Shown one piece after another: positions 12,787 through 20,756 of a stretch of 64,000 nucleotides of DNA (within the stretch, counting starts at the first letter, position 1; every line of letters begins with the position of its first letter). This stretch comes from Alphaproteobacteria bacterium. Its GTDB lineage: Bacteria; Pseudomonadota; Alphaproteobacteria; Micropepsales; Micropepsaceae. Where the stretch lies: the NCBI GenBank assembly GCA_020852655.1, contig JADZAI010000086.1, positions 33,186 to 97,185 of the forward strand, given 5' to 3'. Both the position numbers and the translations under genes were made by a program. The notes under the pieces are model-generated. The model was not told the DNA's origin. It did no database searches and saw only the letters and a list, made by a program, of their open reading frames with translations.

Positions 12787-14576
12787 CAGACCAGCGTCCT
12801 TCCCGCTTCGCTCACACCCGGCTGGTCGCCGGAGTCGCCCAGGATCATTTCATCATGCGCCGCGCCCGATGGGATCATCGGGAAGCAGTTCTCGGTCTTG
12901 TCGACGACACAGTCGAAGATGACGGGGCGGTTGACCGCGATCATCTCCTTGATCTTCGCATCCAGCTCCGACGGCTTCGTCGCGCGGAGGCCGACGGCGC
13001 CATAGGCTTCCGCCAACTTCACGAAGTCAGGCAGCGCCTCAGAATAGGAGTGCGAATAGCGGCCGCCATGCAGCAATTGCTGCCACTGGCGCACCATGCC
13101 CATATATTCGTTGTTCAGGATGAAGATCTTGACCGGCAGGCGGTACTGAACCGCGGTCGAGATTTCCTGCATCGTCATCTGAACGCTGGCCTCGCCGGCG
13201 ATGTCGATGACGAGCGCGTCGGGATGGGCGACCTGCACACCGACCGCCGCCGGCACGCCATAGCCCATCGTGCCGAGGCCGCCCGAGGTCATCCAGCGGT
13301 TCGGCTCGTCGAAGTGGAAATGCTGTGCGGCCCACATCTGGTGCTGGCCGACTTCCGTCGTGATGTAGGTCTTGCGGTCCCTAGTGAGCTGATAGAGCCG
13401 CTCCACCGCATATTGCGGCTTGATGACGTCGTCGGCCTGGCGATAGCTCAGGCTCTTGCGCGCCCGCCACTCGCCGATCTGGTCCCACCAGCCTTTCAGC
13501 GCGGCGAATTCCAGCTTCGTGCCCTTGGCCTTCAGGCCGGCGATCAGGTCGTTCATCACGATGCCTGCGTCGCCGACGATCGGCACGTCGACGCGCACCG
13601 TCTTGTTGATCGAGCTCGGGTCGATGTCGATGTGGATCTTCTTCGAGTGCGGCGCGAAAGCGTCCAGGCGCCCCGTCACGCGGTCGTCGAAGCGCGCGCC
13701 GATATTGATCATCAGGTCGCAGCGGTTCATCGCGAGATTGGCTTCGTAGGTGCCGTGCATGCCGCACATGCCGAGCCACTGCTTGTCCGAGGCTGGGAAA
13801 GCGCCGAGGCCCATCAACGTCGAGGTGATCGGGATGCCGGTCAGGCGCACGAGATCGCGCAGCGCACGGCTCGCCTCGGGCCCCGCATTGATGACGCCGC
13901 CGCCGGTATAGAACAGCGGCCGCTTCGCTTTCGCGATTAGCTCCAGCGCCTGCTCGACGCGCCGGGGGTCGCCCTTGGTCTGCGGATGATAGGTGCGGTG
14001 CTCGATATTCGCCGGACCTTGATATTGCGCCTTCTTGAACTGCACGTCCTTCGGGATGTCGATGACGACCGGCCCCGGCCGACCATGCGTCGCCACGTAG
14101 AAGGCCTCGTGGATGATGCGCGGCAGGTCCTCGACATTGCGGACGAGGTAGTTGTGCTTGGTGCACGGCCGCGTGATGCCCACCGTGTCGCATTCCTGGA
14201 AGGCGTCGCTGCCGATCAGATGCGTCGGCACCTGGCCGGTGAAGCAGACGAGCGGGATCGAATCCATCAGCGCGTCGGTCAGCCCGGTGACCGCGTTGGT
14301 CGCGCCCGGACCCGAGGTCACCAGCAGCACGCCCGGCTTGCCGGTCGAGCGGGCATAGCCCTCGGCAGCATGGGCAGCGCCCTGTTCGTGGCGCACCAGC
14401 ACATGCTCGACCGAGTTCTGCTGGAAGATCGCGTCATAGATCGGCAGGACCGCGCCGCCCGGATAGCCGAAGATATGCGTGACGCCCTGGTCGCGCAGCG
14501 CCCGCACTACGATCTCCGCCCCGGTCAGTTCTTCGGGCTCGGTGTCTGCGGTGATGGTCTTGTCGATCGCGTTCAT
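12786..14576 (-). CDS. ilvI: Acetolactate synthase large (catalytic) subunit
   Basis: ATG at 14576 (MNAIDKTITADTEPEE) gives 596 residues. The track's earlier start at 14627 lies inside the attenuator hairpin and is rejected. It is a TPP-dependent enzyme: GYPGGAVLPIYD, catalytic Glu in HEQGAAHAAEGYA, and the TPP/Mg motif GEASVQM...NNEYMGMVRQWQ. It makes acetolactate and acetohydroxybutyrate. Expression is probably controlled by the leader at 14601-14703. Confidence 0.97.
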   Translation of the reverse strand: MNAIDKTITADTEPEELTGAEIVVRALRDQGVTHIFGYPGGAVLPIYDAIFQQNSVEHVLVRHEQGAAHAAEGYARSTGKPGVLLVTSGPGATNAVTGLTDALMDSIPLVCFTGQVPTHLIGSDAFQECDTVGITRPCTKHNYLVRNVEDLPRIIHEAFYVATHGRPGPVVIDIPKDVQFKKAQYQGPANIEHRTYHPQTKGDPRRVEQALELIAKAKRPLFYTGGGVINAGPEASRALRDLVRLTGIPITSTLMGLGAFPASDKQWLGMCGMHGTYEANLAMNRCDLMINIGARFDDRVTGRLDAFAPHSKKIHIDIDPSSINKTVRVDVPIVGDAGIVMNDLIAGLKAKGTKLEFAALKGWWDQIGEWRARKSLSYRQADDVIKPQYAVERLYQLTRDRKTYITTEVGQHQMWAAQHFHFDEPNRWMTSGGLGTMGYGVPAAVGVQVAHPDALVIDIAGEASVQMTMQEISTAVQYRLPVKIFILNNEYMGMVRQWQQLLHGGRYSHSYSEALPDFVKLAEAYGAVGLRATKPSELDAKIKEMIAVNRPVIFDCVVDKTENCFPMIPSGAAHDEMILGDSGDQPGVSEAGRTLV

Positions 14577-14598
14577 GACTGTCTCGTCGTTTCGGGCA

Positions 14599-14622
14599 AC
14601 AAAAAAGGCCCGCCAGGGCCTT
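14599..14622 (-). terminator. ilv attenuator terminator hairpin
   Basis: On the minus strand AAGGCCC-TGGC-GGGCCTT, followed at once by a run of T, is a textbook intrinsic terminator. It lies 23 nt upstream of the ilvI start and 28 nt after the leader-peptide stop. Its place inside the 5' leader of ilvI marks it as an attenuator rather than an end-of-operon terminator. Confidence 0.85.
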
Positions 14623-14649
14623 AGCATGCGCCGCCGTGTCGTGGTCCCC

Positions 14650-14703
14650 TCAGGACCTCGATCGCGCGGCGCTCCGAATAAGTACCAGCGAATTGTTGCG
14701 CAT
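14650..14703 (-). CDS. ilv leader peptide (17 aa)
   Basis: ATG CGC AAC AAT TCG CTG GTA CTT ATT CGG ... TCC TGA encodes MRNNSLVLIRSAARSRS. The consecutive Leu-Val-Leu-Ile codons are what a branched-chain amino-acid attenuator needs. Shortage of charged tRNA would stall the ribosome there and disfavour the downstream terminator. A GGAAGG lies just before the ATG. Too short for the ORF track. The competing antiterminator was not resolved by eye. Confidence 0.8.
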   Translation of the reverse strand: MRNNSLVLIRSAARSRS

Positions 14704-14732
14704 TGCCTTCCGGCCTTGAAATTTCGTGTCGC

Positions 14733-14761
14733 GTTCTGAGCCTCGGGCGGTCCGCTGTCAA
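14733..14761 (-). promoter_or_regulatory. Candidate promoter of the ilv leader/ilvIN operon
   Basis: A perfect TTGACA (minus strand, 14761-14756) lies 17 nt from CAGAAC, a weak -10. Transcription would start about 20-25 nt upstream of the leader ATG. The -35 overlaps the stop codon of the upstream gene. Confidence 0.45.
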
Positions 14762-15261
14762 GCGGATTTTGCGAGGATCAGATTGTGGCGTACCAGGGCC
14801 GACAATACGAGAAGACAGGCCGCCGGCCACGCCAACCCGGCGAGACCGAGTTCGAGCACATCGAGCGGCACCTCGACGCCGCGGCGGCCAAGCGCCGCCG
14901 TCACCGCCAGCAGCAAGGCCGTGAGCGCGGCGAGGATCAGCCCGCCGATCCAGAAGCGCCACATCCACCACTGCCCGCGCAATGGCAGGCCCGGACTGAT
15001 GGCAAGGCCCAGCGGGGCACGGCCACTCTCCTCGTCGCGCGGCGCGCGGAAGCGCGGGATCAGCGCTTCGATCCACAGCGCCATCATCACAAGGATGAGC
15101 GCGTAGAGCGCATAGGCGTAATGCGTGACCTGAAGGGCCGGGACGAAACCCATTTCGCCATTGCCGAGGAAGACGAGCGCCATCGCCGTGACCGCGAGGG
15201 ACACGATGCTGGGGCCGGTGATGCTGCTGGAGTTAGCCTGATCCACGAATATTGTTACCAT
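14758..15261 (-). CDS. Unknown membrane protein
   Basis: Starting at ATG 15261 (MVTIFVDQANSSS) gives 167 residues with about four hydrophobic segments: SIVSLAVTAMALVFLG, YALYALILVMMALWIEALIP, IGGLILAALTALLLAVTAAL and a C-terminal LAGLAWPAACLLVLSALV. A WWMWRFW aromatic cluster precedes the third. The pattern recalls small DUF-type inner-membrane proteins, but I do not recognise the family. The track's start at 15336 overlaps the divergent neighbour and is less likely. Confidence 0.65.
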   Translation of the reverse strand: MVTIFVDQANSSSITGPSIVSLAVTAMALVFLGNGEMGFVPALQVTHYAYALYALILVMMALWIEALIPRFRAPRDEESGRAPLGLAISPGLPLRGQWWMWRFWIGGLILAALTALLLAVTAALGRRGVEVPLDVLELGLAGLAWPAACLLVLSALVRHNLILAKSA

Positions 15262-15320
15262 GAACCGTCGGCCGGGCGCCCCCGCAATCCTATGTACGCC
15301 GACGGAGGACAGTCGCGGAA

Positions 15321-16124
15321 ATGGCGGTAGGCACATTCTTCAGGAGACTGTTCGGAGGAACGAAGGAAGCGGCGCCTCCGCCTGCTCCCACCCGAGACAC
15401 CACGGAAGACGCTCTTGCGGAAAGCCGACGCAACGCCGGCCTGTATGACCGCAAGGCCGACCCGCTCGACTGGGCGAACGCACAGCAAATCCTCGCAAAC
15501 AACATCTGTTCGGTCGCGGCTGGCCAGCCGCCGGTCCGCGCGATCGGCTTGTACGAAGAGGCGATCGGCATTCTGGGGAACGCCATCGCTGCCGCCGGTC
15601 CCGGTGCCGTAGCGACCTTCCGCGCTTCCATGACTCGCCTGCGCGGCGAATGTGCTTGGCGTTGTGCGCAGCATTTGACGGGCGATCGCCGCGGACGGCT
15701 CCTGGCGGACGGCGCCAACTGGCTGGGAGACGCGATCACGCTCTCGCCGCCGGCAGCCAATCGCCAGATCTGGGTGGACGCGCAGCTTTTCCGCGGCGCC
15801 TGCTTGCAGGATCTGGCCCGTCTCAAGGGCGACGGAGAGCAAAGCCTCGCATGGCTGGATGAGGCGGCCGCGTGCTTCGATGAAATCGCCGACCGTGGCA
15901 CCGAAGACGGCGAGCCCCACCCCATCGGCGCGTTCAACGCCTATGTCGTTCGCGAACAGCGCGCCCGGGCGACCCAAGGGATCGAGGCACGGCCGCATCT
16001 GCTCGAGGCCCGGCGGCGGCTGCTACAGGCGATGGAGGCTCCGACCTTCGCGTCGAACGCTGCGTATAATCAGCAGCAGCTCGCGGAGATCGATACGGCG
16101 CTAAGGGCCCTCGAGCACGGCTAG
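15321..16124 (+). CDS. Unknown protein with TPR-like helical repeats
   Basis: 267 residues. The N-terminus is basic/hydrophobic (MAVGTFFRRLFGG) and is followed by a Pro-rich linker. Alanine-rich helices then suggest tetratricopeptide-like packing (WANAQQILANNI, AIGLYEEAIGILGNAI, ACLQDLARLKGDGEQSLAWLDEAAACFDEI). Function is unknown; a scaffold role would be a guess. Its 3' end overlaps the convergent miaA stop by 24 nt. Confidence 0.65.
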   Translation: MAVGTFFRRLFGGTKEAAPPPAPTRDTTEDALAESRRNAGLYDRKADPLDWANAQQILANNICSVAAGQPPVRAIGLYEEAIGILGNAIAAAGPGAVATFRASMTRLRGECAWRCAQHLTGDRRGRLLADGANWLGDAITLSPPAANRQIWVDAQLFRGACLQDLARLKGDGEQSLAWLDEAAACFDEIADRGTEDGEPHPIGAFNAYVVREQRARATQGIEARPHLLEARRRLLQAMEAPTFASNAAYNQQQLAEIDTALRALEHG

Positions 16125-17072
16125 GATCGCGTCGCGCATGGCCGTGACGCCGCGTTCCGGATCGAGGCGCGCCCAGTCCGGCGTCTGATGCCGGAACCAG
16201 GTGCCTTGTCGCTTCGCGTAGCGCCGGCTTTGTTGCTTGGCCTCGGCGACGGCGGCTTCCAGAAAAATCTCCCTGCCCAGCGCGCGCCTGAGCTGCGGCA
16301 GGCCCAGCGCCTTGGTCGCAGGCAGATCCTCGCTCGGGTTCAGTGCCCAGAAGGCCCGCGCTTCTTCGAGCGCACCGGCAGCCATCATCGTATCGAAGCG
16401 CGCGTCGATACGTTCATTCAGCACCGGCCGGTCCATCTCCATCACGAAGCCGGCCATGCGTTCGGCGCCGAGCAGAGGACGCTGATCCGCCTTCCAGGCC
16501 GTCAGCCCGCGGCCGGATTTGGTCACGACCTCCCATGCCCGCAGCACGCGCTGGGTATCTCCGGGCGCGAGATCGGCCGAGGCGGGATCGAGACGAACGA
16601 GTTCGTCATGGAAGCCCGTCACCCCCAGCATGGCTCGGCGGGCGCGAGCCGCGGAGCGGATGTCAGGATCGCTCTTCGGCGCTTCGGCCAGCCCCTGGGT
16701 GAGCGCCTTGAAGTAGAGACCGGTGCCGCCGGTGACGATCGCGAGGCGGCCGGCGGCACGAAGCTCGGCGAGCACCCGCTGGGCCTCGGCGAGCCAAAGG
16801 GCAACCGAAAACGGTTCCAGCGCGCTGACGAAGCCGAACAGCCGGTGCTCGGACGCCGCCTCTTCTTCAAGGCTCGGACGCGCCGACAGCAGGCGAAGCT
16901 CGCGATAGACCTGCATCGAGTCGGCGTTGACGATCGCGCCGCCCGTCGCTCGCGCAACGGCAAGCGCGAGCGCCGATTTGCCGCTCGCCGTCGGCCCTGC
17001 AATAAGCACCGCATCGATCACAGCAATGGCCGCGTTCCCGTTATGAGCCTCTTCGCCGTCCTCGTCGGCCAT
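16101..17072 (-). CDS. miaA: tRNA dimethylallyltransferase
   Basis: 323 residues from the track start. It adds the isopentenyl group to A37 of tRNAs reading UNN codons. The P-loop AGPTASGKSA is near residue 25, with DSMQVYRELRLLSARP, GGTGLYFKAL and the late QSRRYAKRQGTWFR. The annotated ATG at 17072 overlaps the divergent serB start by 30 nt. An in-frame GTG at 17021 (VIDAVLIAGPTASGK) would avoid the overlap and still keep the P-loop, so the start is uncertain. Confidence 0.95.
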   Translation of the reverse strand: MADEDGEEAHNGNAAIAVIDAVLIAGPTASGKSALALAVARATGGAIVNADSMQVYRELRLLSARPSLEEEAASEHRLFGFVSALEPFSVALWLAEAQRVLAELRAAGRLAIVTGGTGLYFKALTQGLAEAPKSDPDIRSAARARRAMLGVTGFHDELVRLDPASADLAPGDTQRVLRAWEVVTKSGRGLTAWKADQRPLLGAERMAGFVMEMDRPVLNERIDARFDTMMAAGALEEARAFWALNPSEDLPATKALGLPQLRRALGREIFLEAAVAEAKQQSRRYAKRQGTWFRHQTPDWARLDPERGVTAMRDAILAVLEGP

Positions 17073-17933
17073 CGCGACCTCGGCGGCGTGCCCCGAGCTT
17101 TAGCGGAAGCCGCGGCGGAGATCACACATACCAAGCCCGACTGGCTGGCCGAAGGGCTGGCGGTCGAATTCCCCTCGATCGAAAGCGATCCCGCGGCCCT
17201 TGAGCTGGCATTGCGGGCGGCCATCGGCACGGCTCCGGTCGACGTCGCCGTGCTGCCGGCGGAACGGCGGCGCAAGCGGCTGCTGATCGCCGACATGGAC
17301 TCCACCATCATCGGCTGCGAGTGCATCGACGAACTCGCCGACTTCGCCGGCGTGAAGCCCGAGGTCGCCGACATCACCGAACGCGCCATGCGCGGCGAAC
17401 TCGACTTTCCTTCCGCGCTGCGCCATCGCGTCGCGCTGCTGAAGGGGCTCGCCCTCAGCGCACTCCAGCGCACCTATGACGAACGCGTGCGCCTCAATGC
17501 CGGCGCGCGGGCACTGGTGCAGACGATGAATGCCGCCGGCGCCGTCACGGCACTGGTGTCGGGCGGCTTCACCTTTTTCAGCCGTCGGGTCGCCGCTGCC
17601 GCCGGCTTCGCCCTCAACCGCGCCAACGTCCTGCTCGAAGACGGCGGCGCACTCACCGGCACGGTCAGCGAACCCATCCTGGGGCGCGAAGCGAAACTCG
17701 CGATGCTGAACGAACTGAAGGCAGCGCATGGCATCGCGGATGCCGACACGTTGGCCGTCGGCGACGGCGCCAACGACCTGGCGATGATCCAGGCCTCAGG
17801 TCTCGGCGTGGCGTATCGGGCAAAACCCATCGTCGCCGCCGCGTCGCGGGCCCGCGTCGATCACGCCGACCTCACCGCCCTGCTCTACTTCCAGGGATAT
17901 CGGGAGCGCGAGATCGTCGATCACGGCGGATAG
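17043..17933 (+). CDS. serB: Phosphoserine phosphatase
   Basis: ATG at 17043 gives 296 residues. It is a HAD-superfamily enzyme for the last step of serine synthesis. Motif I is DMDSTIIGCECIDELADF, motif II SGGFTFF, and motif III/IV GDGANDLAMI. An N-terminal region of about 80 residues precedes the HAD domain, as usual in SerB. The track ORF begins far upstream, antisense to miaA, and its first 285 residues are spurious. The 3' end overlaps the convergent TIR-kinase gene by 13 nt. Confidence 0.95.
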   Translation: MSLFAVLVGHRDLGGVPRALAEAAAEITHTKPDWLAEGLAVEFPSIESDPAALELALRAAIGTAPVDVAVLPAERRRKRLLIADMDSTIIGCECIDELADFAGVKPEVADITERAMRGELDFPSALRHRVALLKGLALSALQRTYDERVRLNAGARALVQTMNAAGAVTALVSGGFTFFSRRVAAAAGFALNRANVLLEDGGALTGTVSEPILGREAKLAMLNELKAAHGIADADTLAVGDGANDLAMIQASGLGVAYRAKPIVAAASRARVDHADLTALLYFQGYREREIVDHGG

Positions 17934-20689
17934 GCGAGAATGAGCACCCAATAGGGCGTGCCGTCGGCCGCAACAGCGCCCGCAAAGCCCATCGCGACGA
18001 CACCCGGGTCCACCAGATTCTGGGCGACGCTGGCCTGCTGACGCCACGTCTGGAACACCGCCTGCACAGACTTCTGGCGGCGGGCGTGGTTCTGCGTCGC
18101 GCGCGCATTGCCGTAGCCGGACTTGATCAGCAGGTTCAGGACGGCGCTTCCCGAGGGCGGCACATAGGCATTGGCAGTGGCATCGTTCTGGGCCAAGGCC
18201 AGCGCGACACGCACCAGATTGCGGTCGACCGTGACCGCGCGGACGCCCGCCGCCGTGCGGATGGCGCTCAGAGCCTGAAGCGCCTGATCGAGTTCATTGC
18301 CCGTCGTGGTCGCCGGAGGTGGCTCCGGGGCGGGCGGTTGCGGAACTGGTTGAGGTGCAGGCTGCGGGGGAGCTTGGGGCTCCGGCTCTGGCGTCGGCAC
18401 GGGCTCTGCCGGGATATCGGGCTTGGGCGCAGGCACCGGCACGCCGGGCCCAGCATCCGGATCGACCGGCGGCGGCTCGCTTTCGGAGGGTGGCGGGGCG
18501 GCCGGCTCAGCCGAAGGCTCCGGCACCGAGGGCGTCGGCACGGGAGGCTGCGGCGTCGGTGCAGGGGGTGGCGCCGGCTCCGGGTGCGGCACCGACGGTG
18601 CCGGTTGCGAAGGCGTCTCAGGCGGAGGGGACGCAGGTTCGGCCGACGGCACGGGCGACGCTGGCGTCCCGGTGGGCAGAGCCACAGGTTCGGTCGGCGG
18701 AGGCGCGGGCGTCTCCGGGACAGGAGACGCGTTCGGATCACCGGCCGCGACCTGAGGTTCATGACCGGCCGGCCACCACACAACGGCGCCGGCGGCAGCG
18801 ATCAGCAGCACCACGGCCGCTGCGGCATAGGCCCCCACACGAGAACGGCGGCTTGGCGGCTTGAGGGGCTGGGTTGCAGAAGCAACCGGCGGCGTCGGCG
18901 CAGACGCTACCCGCGGTGGCGTCTCGTCCGGCAGCTTCGTGCCGTCGGGCAGGAGGCGCGGCGGCGTGCTGCCGTCCAACGCGGTTTCCGCAGCGCGGGG
19001 CCTGATGTCCTCGACTGCAACGTCCGCGTCCGACGGCTCTCCGACTTGGCCATCGTCAGCGTCGCTTTGAACCGCGAGAGGCTCAGGGGCCGAGATGGAG
19101 TCCTCGGCCGGCACCTCGGTCAAGCCGGGCTGCGCCGCCGGCTCCGATGCCGCTTCGGCCAACTCTGCCGGCTGCACGATGGTTGCGTCGGCGGCGATCT
19201 CGGTCGCGTCGTCAGGCTCTGCGGCGGCCAACGCAAGACTGGTTCGTGTCGTCTCGCTGTCCGGTGCCGATGCAGCGGAAAGCGTGTCGTTGACGGGCAG
19301 GAGCTGGATGATCTCGTCCGTATCCGGGACGTGCTCGAACAGCCGCGCGACCTCGTCCATGTTACGCGGACGATCCTGCGGGTTGGGCTGAAGCAGGGCG
19401 TTCAGCGGCTCGCGCAGGACATTCGGAAACACATCGAGCGGAGGCACCGACCGGCGGTGTTCGCGTGCCGCGTCGATATCGCGGCCCATGTCGAGCGGCC
19501 GGCCGCGGACAAAAGCCGCCAGGAGCAACCCGAAACTATAGATATCGATCGCCGGCCCGAGACGCTCGCCGTCGAAGTCGAACTGCTCGGGCGCCGCATA
19601 GCTGAACTTGCCCGCGAAGGCGCCGCCAAGCGCATCCGAGTCGCCCATGCGCGCGATGCCGAAATCGATCAGCGTCGCCTCGCCGATCTCTCCGCCCGCG
19701 ACGATGACATTGTCGGGCGCAAGGTCGCGATGGACGATACCGCGCCGGTGCGCCGCCGACAGGCCTTGGGCGAGGCGCACCGCGAGCGTCCGCAACTGAG
19801 CCATGGTCGGCGCATTCTCGCGCCGCCAGTCGCGCAAAGTCGGGCCGGGGATGAATTCGGTGACGAGGTAGAACTGCTCGCTGTCGGCAATCCGCCCGAA
19901 CACCCGATACTGCACGACCGCCGGGTGCTTGAGCCGCAACAGGGCGTTGGCTTCGAGCTTCAGCAATTGGGCGAAGCGTTCGCTGGACGCGATGTCGGTG
20001 AGCAGAAGCTTCAGCGCGACGCGCTCATCCTCGTTGTGGATGTTGGCGGCTTCGTAGACCGCGCCGAAGCCGCCGGCGCCCAGGCGGCGCACGACCCTGT
20101 ACTGGCCGACCTCATCGCCCGGGCGCAAATCCCCTGCTCCGCCGATCCGGGCGGGCGTTCGGGGCAGCGAGCGCGCCGTCCCTTCGGTCGCGGTGGGCGT
20201 TCCGGCTGTCCGCGCCGCGAAACTCGCTGACGGATCGCTCGGCCGGTCATGAAGGATGATGGTGGAGCGCTCGAGATCGACATCCGTCGCCGCGGCCTGC
20301 GGAATGCGCTCGCGCAACTGGGCGATCAGCTCGGTCAGCGCATCGGCGTTCGCGCCGCCGTCCGGCCAGCCCCGAAGGTCGGCGCATCGCAATTGGCGAA
20401 AGCCCAGCGGCGGGCGGTCGATATCCTTCAGAACCGGCAGGAGCGAGCCCCGCTCCTGCGCCTCCTGCGCGACATCGCGCACCCAGTTGGAGGCGCGGGA
20501 GGCGGCCGACCAGACGGCGACGACGGCGCTTGCCTTCGCCAGTTCGGCGTCGACATCCACCGACATGGCGCGGCCGAGGCCCGGCGCAATGTCCCAGAAC
20601 ACCTCGAAACCTGCGCCGGTCAGGGCATCGGCGAGATGCCGGACCCAAGCGCGGTCCTCGGGTGCGAAGCTGATGAAGACCTGCGCCAC
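17921..20689 (-). CDS. TIR domain - Ser/Thr protein kinase - TM - Pro-rich - CAP-like fusion
   Basis: 922 residues. Residues 1-130 look like a TIR domain (VFISFAPEDRAWVRHLADAL, VVAVWSAAS...NWVRDVAQEA). Residues 196-455 are a Hanks-type kinase: LGAGGFGAVYEA, VALK (Lys227), HRDLAPDN (Asp322, Asn327), DFG 342-344 and APEQ. The usual HRDxK lysine is Ala. After an acidic linker comes one membrane helix (about 618-640), then roughly 140 residues dominated by Pro/Glu/Ala. A C-terminal region of about 125 residues has CAP/SCP features (GYGNARATQN, W, LVDPGVVAMGFAG, YWVLILAY). The TIR and kinase parts would be cytosolic and the CAP part periplasmic. Known TIR roles include NAD hydrolysis and scaffolding; which applies here is unknown. 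Confidence 0.85.
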   Translation of the reverse strand: MAQVFISFAPEDRAWVRHLADALTGAGFEVFWDIAPGLGRAMSVDVDAELAKASAVVAVWSAASRASNWVRDVAQEAQERGSLLPVLKDIDRPPLGFRQLRCADLRGWPDGGANADALTELIAQLRERIPQAAATDVDLERSTIILHDRPSDPSASFAARTAGTPTATEGTARSLPRTPARIGGAGDLRPGDEVGQYRVVRRLGAGGFGAVYEAANIHNEDERVALKLLLTDIASSERFAQLLKLEANALLRLKHPAVVQYRVFGRIADSEQFYLVTEFIPGPTLRDWRRENAPTMAQLRTLAVRLAQGLSAAHRRGIVHRDLAPDNVIVAGGEIGEATLIDFGIARMGDSDALGGAFAGKFSYAAPEQFDFDGERLGPAIDIYSFGLLLAAFVRGRPLDMGRDIDAAREHRRSVPPLDVFPNVLREPLNALLQPNPQDRPRNMDEVARLFEHVPDTDEIIQLLPVNDTLSAASAPDSETTRTSLALAAAEPDDATEIAADATIVQPAELAEAASEPAAQPGLTEVPAEDSISAPEPLAVQSDADDGQVGEPSDADVAVEDIRPRAAETALDGSTPPRLLPDGTKLPDETPPRVASAPTPPVASATQPLKPPSRRSRVGAYAAAAVVLLIAAAGAVVWWPAGHEPQVAAGDPNASPVPETPAPPPTEPVALPTGTPASPVPSAEPASPPPETPSQPAPSVPHPEPAPPPAPTPQPPVPTPSVPEPSAEPAAPPPSESEPPPVDPDAGPGVPVPAPKPDIPAEPVPTPEPEPQAPPQPAPQPVPQPPAPEPPPATTTGNELDQALQALSAIRTAAGVRAVTVDRNLVRVALALAQNDATANAYVPPSGSAVLNLLIKSGYGNARATQNHARRQKSVQAVFQTWRQQASVAQNLVDPGVVAMGFAGAVAADGTPYWVLILAYPP

Positions 20690-20756
20690 TCGCTACGGCA
20701 TGCCGCCCCAATTCCCAGCCTTCGGTAGGAACCCGGCGCGCGGCGATGCGCAAGCC

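Noticed and set aside
18086-20230. 714-aa plus-strand ORF opposite the TIR-kinase gene
   Set aside because: Gly/Arg repeats arise from the complementary strand of the Pro-rich linker and kinase codons; no independent support.
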